NCBI GenBank assembly: GCA_035555855.1
Contig: DATMGD010000022.1
Coordinates: 1-32,986, forward strand
DNA length: 32,986 bases
Source of the DNA: Palsa-892 sp035555855
GTDB lineage: Bacteria > Pseudomonadota > Alphaproteobacteria > Rhizobiales > Xanthobacteraceae
Reading direction: 5' to 3'
In this document: positions 23,188 to 30,906 of the stretch, piece after piece
How the letters are laid out: every line of letters starts with the position of its first letter
How positions within the stretch are numbered: the first letter of the stretch is position 1
Notes under the pieces: generated by a model
Databases searched by the model: none
The model's input: only the letters and a program-made list of their open reading frames with translations
What the model was told of the DNA's origin: nothing
Made by a program: the position numbers and the translations under genes

Positions 23188-23219
23188 TTAACCAGACATT
23201 AGGGTTAATCGTCTATTAC
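23188..23219. promoter_or_regulatory. Two near-consensus CtrA-type sites in the aminopeptidase-tadD intergenic region
   Basis: TTAA-N7-TTAG at 23188-23202 and TTAA-N7-TTAC at 23205-23219 lie in tandem. On the minus strand the second reads GTAA-N7-TTAAC, 8 of 9 to the CtrA consensus TTAA-N7-TTAAC; the first matches 7 of 9. They are 40 to 70 bases before the tadD start, within the 138-base gap between divergent genes. CtrA controls pilus genes in Caulobacter. TTAA is also common in AT-richer promoters, so this is suggestive only. Confidence 0.35.
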
Positions 23220-23258
23220 TCGGAGGTTAATAGTACGCCGGCCGGGCTGGAGTTTGTC

Positions 23259-24077
23259 ATGAGTTTTGATTTCGCGCGCGCGCAATCCCCGCTTCATATT
23301 TGTCTGCTGGTCACCACCGCTCTTGCGCTGGCCGGCTGTGCCAAGGATCGCGCGGAGACAACCGGCACGATTACGCCGCGCGTTGCCGCCAGCGGACCGG
23401 CCGACAACCAGGCCCGCATCGAGCAGCTCGGCGAGCAATTCCGCAAGAACCCGACCGACGCCAACCTTGCGATCGCTTACGCCCATGCGCTGCGCCAGAA
23501 CGGCCAACAGGCGCAGGCCGCAGCCGTCCTGCAACAGACTTCGATCCGGCATCCGAAAAATCAGGCGGTGCTCGGCGCCTATGGCCGCGCGCTCGCCGAT
23601 AACGGCCAGTACCAGCAGGCACTCGATGTGCTCGCCCGCGCGCATACGCCCGACCGTCCCGACTGGCGCATCCTCAACGCACAAGGCACCGTGCTCGATC
23701 AGTTGAACCGCCACGCAGAGGCGCGGCGTTACTACAACACCGCACTCAAGATCGCGCCGAACGAACCTTCGGTGCTGTCCAATCTCGGCCTCTCTTATCT
23801 CCTGACAAGAGATCTTCCGAAATCGGAAGCCACGCTTCGCCAGGCGGCGGCGCAGCCGAACGCCGATCCGAAGGTGCGGCAGAATCTCGCGCTTGTTCTC
23901 GGGCTCGAAGGCAAATACACCGAGGCGGAGAAGATTGCGGCGGGAGATTTGCCGCATGATCAGGCCGAAGCAAATATTGCGGAGTTGCGCGCGATGGTTG
24001 CGCAGCGCAAGCAGCATGATTACGAACAGAATACATGGCAAAAACTGAAGGCGCAGAAGACGGCTTCGAACGGGTAA
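23259..24077 (+). CDS. tadD: TPR lipoprotein, TadD-like pilus assembly protein
   Basis: TadD proteins are outer-membrane lipoproteins that act as pilotins or scaffolds for the Tad secretin. The 272-residue protein has a lipoprotein signal with lipobox LAGC (Cys27 lipidated). Tetratricopeptide-type helix pairs follow from about residue 50 to 230, with ALRQNGQQAQAAAVLQQ, RALADNGQYQQALDVLARA, NRHAEARRYYNTALKIAPNEP and LLTRDLPKSEATLRQA. The start ATG at 23259 has GGAG seven bases upstream. It is encoded on the strand opposite to the tad cluster that begins 1.3 kb downstream. Its last 43 bases overlap the MFS gene. TadD is the best match given the neighbours; a generic TPR lipoprotein is the alternative. 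Confidence 0.85.
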   Translation: MSFDFARAQSPLHICLLVTTALALAGCAKDRAETTGTITPRVAASGPADNQARIEQLGEQFRKNPTDANLAIAYAHALRQNGQQAQAAAVLQQTSIRHPKNQAVLGAYGRALADNGQYQQALDVLARAHTPDRPDWRILNAQGTVLDQLNRHAEARRYYNTALKIAPNEPSVLSNLGLSYLLTRDLPKSEATLRQAAAQPNADPKVRQNLALVLGLEGKYTEAEKIAAGDLPHDQAEANIAELRAMVAQRKQHDYEQNTWQKLKAQKTASNG

Positions 24078-25324
24078 TCCCCGCGCCTTTCCCTGCCCCG
24101 CCCGCCGAAGCGGGCGAGACGATCACCGAAGAAGACACACCAACCGCGCCGATCCCCGGCGGCCGTAACGCCGTCTTTCGTCTGATGATCGCACAGGCGC
24201 TCGGCGGCGCGAACAACACCATCGCTTATGCGACTGGCGCGATCGTCGGCGAGATGTACGCGCCCAGCAAGGCGCTCGCGACCATGCCGATCTCGATCTT
24301 CGTCGTCGGCATGGCGCTCTGCACCATTCCCGCCGGCAGCATCGCGCAGCGTTATGGCCGGCGCGCAGCTTTCATAGCCGGCACCACATCCGGCATCCTG
24401 ACGGGGCTGCTCGCGGCAGTCGCGGTGCTCTACGGCTCGTTCGTGCTGTTTTGCGTAGCGATGTTTTTCGGCGGCGCTTACGCTTCAGTGATCCTGTCGT
24501 TCCGTTTTGCGGCGGCCGATTGCGTCGCGATGGATCGCCGCGCCCGCGCGCTTTCCGCAGTGATGGCGGGCGGCGTATTCGCCGGCGTGCTCGGTCCGCA
24601 ACTCGTCACCTTCACAATGGATCTGTGGCAGCCCTATCTGTTTGCCATAACGTATCTCGCGCAGGCAGCGCTCGCGTTGCTCTCGATGGCGGTGCTCGTC
24701 GGCATCAAGATGGCGCCGATGCAAAGCGCCCGGAAGAACGCCGGCAGGCCACTGTTCGAGATCGCGCGCCAGCCGCGCTTCATCGCCGCGGCTATCTGCG
24801 GCGTCGTGTCCTACATGATGATGAATCTCGTCATGACGTCGGCGCCGCTCGCGATGAAATTGTGCGGGCTGTCGCTCACGTCGGCCAATCTCGGCCTGCA
24901 ATGGCACGTCATTGCGATGTATGGCCCGAGCTTCTTCACCGGCATCCTGATCACCCGTTTCGGCGCGCCGATCATCGTCACCACCGGGCTTCTGCTCATT
25001 GGCGCTGCGGCGATCGTCGGCCTCACCGGCGTCGACATTTCGCATTTCTGGCTGTCGCTCACGCTGCTTGGCCTTGGCTGGAACTTCGGCTTTGTCGGCG
25101 CCTCGACGCTGGTGCTCGAGTGCCATCGGCCGGAGGAGCGCACCAAGGTGCAGTCGTTCAACGATTTCGTCGTTTTCGGTTCGATGGTGATCGGCTCGTT
25201 CGCATCCGGCGGCTTGCTTACCGCCTATGGCTGGAACGCAGTCTGCCTCGTCACGCTGCCGCCGCTCGCCTTGGCGGCGCTGGCGCTGGCCGTAACGCGC
25301 AACGCGCCGCGGCTCGCGAACTGA
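24035..25324 (+). CDS. MFS transporter, substrate unknown
   Basis: A 429-residue major-facilitator protein of about 12 hydrophobic helices. The ATG at 24035 lies 43 bases inside tadD. The next in-frame start, near 24185, would remove part of the first helix, so the long overlap is probably real. About 45 Pro- and Glu-rich residues precede the first helix. The MFS loop motif between helices 2 and 3 is seen as GSIAQRYGRRAAF (about 101-113), and FRFAAADCVAMDRRARALS lies before helix 5. Nothing in the sequence identifies a substrate. I do not know this family to be part of Tad pilus assembly. The gene converges on tadC with a 37-base gap. Confidence 0.85.
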   Translation: MAKTEGAEDGFERVIPAPFPAPPAEAGETITEEDTPTAPIPGGRNAVFRLMIAQALGGANNTIAYATGAIVGEMYAPSKALATMPISIFVVGMALCTIPAGSIAQRYGRRAAFIAGTTSGILTGLLAAVAVLYGSFVLFCVAMFFGGAYASVILSFRFAAADCVAMDRRARALSAVMAGGVFAGVLGPQLVTFTMDLWQPYLFAITYLAQAALALLSMAVLVGIKMAPMQSARKNAGRPLFEIARQPRFIAAAICGVVSYMMMNLVMTSAPLAMKLCGLSLTSANLGLQWHVIAMYGPSFFTGILITRFGAPIIVTTGLLLIGAAAIVGLTGVDISHFWLSLTLLGLGWNFGFVGASTLVLECHRPEERTKVQSFNDFVVFGSMVIGSFASGGLLTAYGWNAVCLVTLPPLALAALALAVTRNAPRLAN

Positions 25325-25361
25325 ACCGGGAAATCCGTTAAGCGCGAGAGTCTGGCGCGCG

Positions 25362-26345
25362 TCAGCCGCCGCCGCGCACTTCCATGACGCGGATGAAGGC
25401 CGGCCCGAGAATGACGACGAACAGCACCGGCAGGAAGAACAGGATCATCGGCACGGTGAGCTTCGGCGGCAGCGCCGCGGCTTTCTTCTCGGCTTCGGAC
25501 ATTCGCATGTCGCGGATTTCCTGACCGAGCACACGGAGCGCCTGACCGAGCGGCGTGCCGTAGCGTTCGGCCTGGATCAACGCGGTACAGACCGCTTTCA
25601 CGCCATCTAGGCCGGTTCGCTGCGAGAGATTTTCGTAAGCCTGGCGGCGATCGGGCAGATAGGAAAGCTCGGCGGTCGTCAGCGTCAGCTCTTCGGCGAG
25701 CGCGATCGATTGGGAGCCGATTTCCTGGCTCACGCGCCGGAAAGCGACCTCGATCGACATGCCGGATTCAACGCAGATCAACAGGAGATCGAGCGCATCC
25801 GGAAACGCGCGCTTTACCGATAGCTGGCGGCGCTGGATGAGATTTTTCAGGAACAGCTGCGGCAGCTTTATGCCGATATACGCCGCGCCGATCGACACCG
25901 CGACCTTGATCAGCGGCGGATACTTGAAGTTCGTCAGCACGAAAAGATAGAACAGCGCGAACAGGAACATGCTGATCGGCGCCACCATGCGGAAGAACAG
26001 GAAGGCCACATAAGGCCCCTGCCCGCGATAGCCCGCCTGCATAAGCGTCGAGCGGATTTCCTCTTCGCCAAGCCATTTCCGCAGGTTGAGGTTTTCGACC
26101 ACCATCTGCATGTAGGGTTTTGGTGCCGAGCGCAGGCTTACCTTCTCGCCCTTGGCGAGCTTCTCGCGCTCGCGCGCGCGAATTTTGTTGCGCTCGATCG
26201 CAACACTCTTCATGCGGCGGTTCAGGTTGTCGTTCGACAGGTACGGCATCGCGAAGGTCAGCACCGTCGCGACCGCGGCGATCGAGGTGAAGACCGTCGT
26301 GAGGAAACGGATGTCCTGTAATTTATCGATGATGAGTTCGACCAT
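25362..26345 (-). CDS. tadC: Tad pilus inner-membrane platform protein TadC
   Basis: One of the two type II secretion F-domain proteins that form the membrane platform of the Flp/Tad pilus. I start it at the ATG at 26345 (MVELIIDKLQ), giving 327 residues; the longer frame reads into tadB. The N-terminal helix lies at about 15-33 and a charged cytoplasmic stretch follows, with RKWLGEEEIRSTLMQAGYRG. Two helices precede the F-domain core (FPDALDLLLICVESGMSIEVAF, about 208-229), and a final helix ends ILFFLPVLFVVILGPAFI. It starts eight bases after the tadB stop. It is the last gene of the minus-strand tad run in this window. Confidence 0.93.
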   Translation of the reverse strand: MVELIIDKLQDIRFLTTVFTSIAAVATVLTFAMPYLSNDNLNRRMKSVAIERNKIRAREREKLAKGEKVSLRSAPKPYMQMVVENLNLRKWLGEEEIRSTLMQAGYRGQGPYVAFLFFRMVAPISMFLFALFYLFVLTNFKYPPLIKVAVSIGAAYIGIKLPQLFLKNLIQRRQLSVKRAFPDALDLLLICVESGMSIEVAFRRVSQEIGSQSIALAEELTLTTAELSYLPDRRQAYENLSQRTGLDGVKAVCTALIQAERYGTPLGQALRVLGQEIRDMRMSEAEKKAAALPPKLTVPMILFFLPVLFVVILGPAFIRVMEVRGGG

Positions 26346-26353
26346 CTCGCGCC

Positions 26354-27337
26354 TCAGAAATCGAAATTGATCATCTTTTTCATCACCAGCACGCCCATCG
26401 ACATCCAGACGGCGGCGCCGAGCATCATCATGCGGCCGTTCGAGGTCGTCCATAAGAGTTCGATGTATTGCGGGCTGGTGAGATAGACGAGCAGCATCAC
26501 GCCGATCGGCAGCGCACCGATGATCATAGCGGAAGCCTTGGCTTCCATGCTCATCGCCTTGATCTTTTCACGCATCTTCTTGCGGTCGCGCAGCACGCGC
26601 GACAAATTGCCGAGCGTCTCCGACAAATTACCGCCGGCCTTCGACTGGATCGACAGCACGATCGAAAAGAAATTCGCTTCGGCAAGCGGTATGCGATCGA
26701 ACATCTTGGCCGCCGCATCCGGCAGCGGGATGCCCATGGCGGCAGCTTCCGCGATCAAACGGAACTCCGTCTTGACCGGGTCCTTGGTTTCGGAAGCGAT
26801 GATACGAATGCAATCGCCGACCGGAAGACCGGATTTAACGCCGCGCACGATGACGTCGACGGCGTTCGGCAATTCCTCGATGAATTTCCCCTCGCGGCGC
26901 CTTTTCATAAAGCCTAGCAGCCAGCGGGGCAGGACATAGGCCGCGGCGATCGCAAGGATCGGTGCAAAATAAATTTGCACGCCGGCGAACAGCGCCGCCG
27001 AAAACGCACCCATGCCGAGCAGGATGCTGATGAGCATGAAATTGCGCTTGCTCCAGCCGAGGCCGGACTGCTGCAATCGCACCGAAAGCGGCGGGTGCTT
27101 CGCCCGCTTCTGGCGCTCTTCGAGCTGCTTGAGCGTTTCCTCGACCTGCTGGCGGCGCGTGGTTGCCGTATCGGCCTTTGCGTTGCGCGTCTTGCGCGTG
27201 AAGGCTTCCGTCTGTGCGGCATCCTTCATGCGCTGTTCGACGCGCTTCTCACCCGACAAGAGCGGCAGCAAAAAAACATACGCCACGCCGCCGACAGCGA
27301 CGGCAGCGAGGAAAGCGATCGGGAGAGTACCGAGCAT
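26354..27337 (-). CDS. tadB: Tad pilus inner-membrane platform protein TadB
   Basis: Partner of TadC in the pilus platform, with the same F-domain architecture: an N-terminal helix (about 5-28), a long basic and Gln-rich cytoplasmic segment, two helices near 100-140, and the F domain, in which LPNAVDVIVRGVKSGLPVGDCI (about 156-177) is the family signature. Two further helices lie at the C-terminus. Length is 327 residues, equal to TadC. The ATG at 27337 is two bases after the cpaF stop, so translation is probably coupled. The Lys/Arg-rich segment after the first helix is normal for TadB. Confidence 0.94.
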   Translation of the reverse strand: MLGTLPIAFLAAVAVGGVAYVFLLPLLSGEKRVEQRMKDAAQTEAFTRKTRNAKADTATTRRQQVEETLKQLEERQKRAKHPPLSVRLQQSGLGWSKRNFMLISILLGMGAFSAALFAGVQIYFAPILAIAAAYVLPRWLLGFMKRRREGKFIEELPNAVDVIVRGVKSGLPVGDCIRIIASETKDPVKTEFRLIAEAAAMGIPLPDAAAKMFDRIPLAEANFFSIVLSIQSKAGGNLSETLGNLSRVLRDRKKMREKIKAMSMEAKASAMIIGALPIGVMLLVYLTSPQYIELLWTTSNGRMMMLGAAVWMSMGVLVMKKMINFDF

Positions 27338-27339
27338 GA

Positions 27340-28857
27340 CTAGACCCGCACCGTCGGGTCCGCCGCTTCGGAGGCGTCGAGCGCGGCGGCAAGGCGCGCC
27401 TCTTCGCCATAATATTTGGCGCGATCCCAGAAGCGCGGCTGGCCGATGCCGGTCGAGCGATGGCGGCCGATGAGCTTGCCCTGCGCGTCCTCGCCGATGA
27501 TGTCGTAGACGAAGAGATCCTGGGTGATGATGATGTCGCCTTCCATGCCCAGCACTTCGGTGATGTGCGTGATGCGGCGCGAACCGTCGCGCAAGCGCGC
27601 GGCCTGGATGATGACGTCGATCGACGCGACGACCATCTCGCGGATGGTGCGCGAAGGCAGCGCAAAACCGCCCATCGTGATCATCGATTCGAGACGCGAA
27701 AGCGCCTCGCGCGGGCTGTTGGCGTGCAGCGTGCCCATCGAGCCGTCGTGGCCGGTGTTCATCGCCTGCAAAAGATCGAACGCTTCGGGTCCGCGCACCT
27801 CGCCGACGATGATGCGTTCGGGCCGCATACGCAGGCAGTTGCGTACGAGATCGCGCATCGTCACCTGCCCCTCGCCTTCGAGGTTGGGCGGACGCGTTTC
27901 AAGGCGCACGACATGCGGCTGCTGAAGCTGCAATTCGGCGGCGTCCTCGCAGGTGATGACGCGCTCGTCGTCGTCGATGAAGTTGGTGAGACAGTTCAGC
28001 AGCGTCGTCTTGCCCGAGCCGGTGCCGCCGGAAATGAGCGTGTTCACCCGGCAGCGGCCGATAACCTTCAGAATCTCCGCGCCATGGGGCGTGATCGTTG
28101 CGAACTTCACCAGCTGATCGAGGGTGAGCTTGTCCTTCTTGAACTTACGAATGGTGAGCGCGGGGCCGTCGATGGCGAGCGGCGGGACGATGACGTTGAC
28201 GCGCGAGCCGTCCGGCAAGCGCGCGTCGCAGATCGGGGACGCTTCGTCGACGCGGCGGCCGATCTGGCTGACGATGCGCTGACAGATATTGGTGAGCTGC
28301 TGGTTGTCGCGGAAGCGAATGCCGGTCTTCTGAATCTTGCCCGCGACTTCGATATAGACCGTGCCCGCGCCGTTCACCATGATGTCGGCGATGTCGTCGC
28401 GAGCGAGAAGCGGCTCGAGCGGACCATAGCCCAGAACGTCGTTGCAGATGTCCTCGAGCAGCTCTTCCTGCTCGGCAATCGACATCACGACGTTCTTGAT
28501 CGCAATGATCTCGTTGACGATGTCGCGGATTTCCTCGCGCGCCGCGACGGGATCGAGCTTGGCGAGCTGCGAAAGGTCGATCGCCTCGATCAGCGCGCCG
28601 AAAATCTGGCCCTTGGTCTCGTAGAAACTTTCAGAGCGCTGATTGCTCATCACCGGCGCCGGTGCCGGCGCGCTCGGCACCATCGACGGGGCGCTGACGG
28701 TCATCGTCGAAAGTTCGCTGCCGGGCTCGAAGCGCGCAGGCGCAGCGGGTGCCGCAGCCGGACGCATTGACGCCGGCGCTTCGCGCACAGCGGCGGGCGC
28801 CGCCGGTTGCGGCTCGATCCTAGGCGCTACAGAAGAGGCACCGCGCTTACCGAACAT
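27340..28857 (-). CDS. cpaF: Tad/Flp pilus assembly ATPase CpaF (TadA)
   Basis: Hexameric secretion ATPase that powers pilus extension and probably retraction. The 505-residue protein has an Ala/Pro-rich N-terminus of about 60 residues, then an N-terminal domain (ADIMVNGAGTVYIE), then the ATPase core. The core shows Walker A GGTGSGKTTLLN (about 274-285), the Asp box (DDERVITCEDAAELQL), Walker B (RIIVGEVRG) and the His box (TGHDGSMGTLHANSP). All are intact. It starts 19 bases after cpaE and is followed by tadB and tadC, the usual order. Nothing indicates degeneration. Confidence 0.96.
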   Translation of the reverse strand: MFGKRGASSVAPRIEPQPAAPAAVREAPASMRPAAAPAAPARFEPGSELSTMTVSAPSMVPSAPAPAPVMSNQRSESFYETKGQIFGALIEAIDLSQLAKLDPVAAREEIRDIVNEIIAIKNVVMSIAEQEELLEDICNDVLGYGPLEPLLARDDIADIMVNGAGTVYIEVAGKIQKTGIRFRDNQQLTNICQRIVSQIGRRVDEASPICDARLPDGSRVNVIVPPLAIDGPALTIRKFKKDKLTLDQLVKFATITPHGAEILKVIGRCRVNTLISGGTGSGKTTLLNCLTNFIDDDERVITCEDAAELQLQQPHVVRLETRPPNLEGEGQVTMRDLVRNCLRMRPERIIVGEVRGPEAFDLLQAMNTGHDGSMGTLHANSPREALSRLESMITMGGFALPSRTIREMVVASIDVIIQAARLRDGSRRITHITEVLGMEGDIIITQDLFVYDIIGEDAQGKLIGRHRSTGIGQPRFWDRAKYYGEEARLAAALDASEAADPTVRV

Positions 28858-28876
28858 CTTTCACCTACGCGAACAA

Positions 28877-30148
28877 TCACGCATTTTTGCCGCGCAGCTT
28901 TGCGAGCAGCGGCGACAGGAAATCCTTCTTCGGCGACTTGGCGATAGCGCGGCCGGTGATGGATTTCGCAAGGTTGAGGAAAATATCCGCCGTTTTATGG
29001 CCCGCGTTGACCTCGGCGATCATCTGGCCGTTATTGGCGGCGGTGCCGAACAGTTGCGGCTCGAACGGAATATTGGCTGACGGCTCCGCGCCGAGCGCTT
29101 TCGCAAAATCGGCGGCCCGCACTTCAGGGCGCTTCGGCATGCCGGTCATGTTGAGAAGATAAACCGGCGCCTTGTCGTTGGGCCGCGACGAGCGCGTGAA
29201 ATCATACATGTTCTTGATGTTGCGAAGGTTCGCAAGATCAGGCGCCGCCACGAACAAAACATCGTCGGCGGCAAGCAGCGCGCGCTTCGACCACGCCGTC
29301 CACATGTGCGGAAGGTCCAGCACGATATAGGGCACCGAACCGCGCAGCCCCTCGACGATCGGATCGAACGCCTCCGGGCCGAAATCATATTCGCGCTCGA
29401 GAGTCGCAGGCGACGCCAGAAGGCTCAGGTGATCGGTGCATTTCGACAGCAGACGATCGATGAAAGCGCCATCGACCCGCTCGGGCGAGAACACGGCGTC
29501 CGCGATGCCCATCGGCGGATCCTGGTTGAAGTCGAGACCGGCCGTGCCGAACGGCAAATCCATATCGACGACGACCGCGTTCAGCCGAAGATCCTTGGCG
29601 ATCGCGAAAGCCACGTTATGCGCGACGGTCGAAGCGCCCACGCCGCCTTTCGCGCCGATCACGGCCAGCACGCGTCCCAGAGGCTCGGCGTCGGGCGCAT
29701 GGAACAGCGACGAGATCGCGGCGACGAGATCGAGCGGCGCAAGTGGCGACACCAGATATTCGCTGACGCCGCGGCGCACGAGTTCGCGATAGAGCACGAT
29801 GTCGTTGACGCGGCCGACGACGATGACTTTGGTGCCGGCATCGCAAACGCCGGCTAGGTTATCGAGGCCCGTGATGAGGTCGATGCCGCTGCCAAGATGC
29901 TCAATAAGCAGCACGTTCGGCGTCGCGGCATTCTTGTAGGCTTCGAGCGCTCCGACCATGCCGCCCATCTGTACCTTGACGTGCGCTTTCGCCATGCGGC
30001 GATCGCCGATCGCGGCCTGCATCGAGCCCGCGAGATCGGCGGTTTCGCAGAAGGCCTGCACCGACACGCGCGGGATCGCGGCAATGTAGCGTTCGCCGCT
30101 CGCCTGCGGCGCATCATCCAGAACGGGCGCGGTTGCGAGTTTCATCAT
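28877..30148 (-). CDS. cpaE: Pilus localisation ATPase CpaE (TadZ)
   Basis: MinD/ParA-type protein that places the Tad machine at the pole. The start is the ATG at 30148, overlapping the cpaD stop (ATGA), giving 423 residues; the longer frame into cpaD is not used. An atypical receiver-like domain at about 23-150 (VLLIEHLGSGIDLITGLDNL, then GVSEYLVSPLAPLDLVAAI) is followed by the ATPase domain. That domain has the deviant Walker A GAKGGVGAS (165-173), the DMDLPFGTAGLD segment and the later VLDLPHMWTAWSK switch region. The deviant Walker lysine at the motif start is present. It sits between cpaD and cpaF, as in Caulobacter. Confidence 0.93.
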   Translation of the reverse strand: MMKLATAPVLDDAPQASGERYIAAIPRVSVQAFCETADLAGSMQAAIGDRRMAKAHVKVQMGGMVGALEAYKNAATPNVLLIEHLGSGIDLITGLDNLAGVCDAGTKVIVVGRVNDIVLYRELVRRGVSEYLVSPLAPLDLVAAISSLFHAPDAEPLGRVLAVIGAKGGVGASTVAHNVAFAIAKDLRLNAVVVDMDLPFGTAGLDFNQDPPMGIADAVFSPERVDGAFIDRLLSKCTDHLSLLASPATLEREYDFGPEAFDPIVEGLRGSVPYIVLDLPHMWTAWSKRALLAADDVLFVAAPDLANLRNIKNMYDFTRSSRPNDKAPVYLLNMTGMPKRPEVRAADFAKALGAEPSANIPFEPQLFGTAANNGQMIAEVNAGHKTADIFLNLAKSITGRAIAKSPKKDFLSPLLAKLRGKNA

Positions 30149-30891
30149 TGCGTTCCGACGTTGCTGACCCTGCCGTTGCTGGAATTGCTGACGGCCGTGA
30201 CGGTGTCCTGACCCTTGCCGTACTTGTCCATCACCGTCTGGCGGCGCGTGGCATAGGCCGGCGTTTCGGCGCGCGGCTGGATGAGATCCTCGGGGTTCGC
30301 CACGGACGAAGCGAGATTGCGCTGGGTCGCGCAGCCAAAATTGTAGTAAGGCCGATTTTCGCTTTCCAGCAGCGGATAGCGCTCGGAGCCGATAACGCCC
30401 GGACCTATATTGTCGGGCCACTGGCCGCAGGGGCCGGCGTCGGCGACGATGCGCTTGTAGCTCACGCGGATCGCGCCGAGATCGTCGCGATAAGGCTGCT
30501 CGTAAGTGCGGAGCTTCACCGCGCCGGCCGAGACGCCGGCGAATTTCAAGAGGCTCCGAACCTCCTGCACGGTATCGCGCGCGGCGCGGCTGTTGACGGC
30601 GCGCGCCGGGGTTTCGACGACGATGTAACCCGAACCCTCGCGGCGCCAGTCGCTGCCCATCGCGGCGACCTGCGCGCGCTGGGTGGCGGTGAGCCCGGCG
30701 CGGCCCGAGCCGACGAGGATCTGCAACGTGCGTTCTTTATCCGCGAGACGGATCGGATGACGATCGCGATAATCGTTCGAGATCGAAGCCGTGGTATCGA
30801 CCGGCGGCTCGCGATAGCAACCGGCAAGCGCAAGCGCGATGACGGCGAGAGAAACCGCCCCGCTCCATTTCAGTCTGCCGTGCGAGATCAT
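30145..30891 (-). CDS. cpaD: Pilus assembly lipoprotein CpaD
   Basis: Outer-membrane lipoprotein associated with the Tad secretin. I choose the ATG at 30891 (MISHGRLKWS), nine bases after GGAG, giving 248 residues. A GTG directly after the cpaC stop would add five residues. The lipobox LAGC places the lipidated Cys at 25. CpaD-type blocks are RHPIRLADKERTLQILVG and the C-terminal PCGQWPDNIG and YNFGCATQRNLASSVANPEDLIQPR, which recur in this family. The paired Cys in the latter blocks may form a disulfide. The gene overlaps cpaE by four bases. Confidence 0.92.
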   Translation of the reverse strand: MISHGRLKWSGAVSLAVIALALAGCYREPPVDTTASISNDYRDRHPIRLADKERTLQILVGSGRAGLTATQRAQVAAMGSDWRREGSGYIVVETPARAVNSRAARDTVQEVRSLLKFAGVSAGAVKLRTYEQPYRDDLGAIRVSYKRIVADAGPCGQWPDNIGPGVIGSERYPLLESENRPYYNFGCATQRNLASSVANPEDLIQPRAETPAYATRRQTVMDKYGKGQDTVTAVSNSSNGRVSNVGTQ

Positions 30892-30906
30892 GACGCAGTA
30901 CTCCAC

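Noticed and set aside
25342..25360. GCGCG/CGCGC hairpin between the convergent MFS and tadC genes
   Set aside because: Only a 5-bp stem with a 9-base loop and no T run on either strand; too weak to call a terminator.
27460..28770. 436-residue open frame antisense to cpaF
   Set aside because: Composition is Arg/Asp-rich with no recognisable domain, while cpaF has every ATPase motif.
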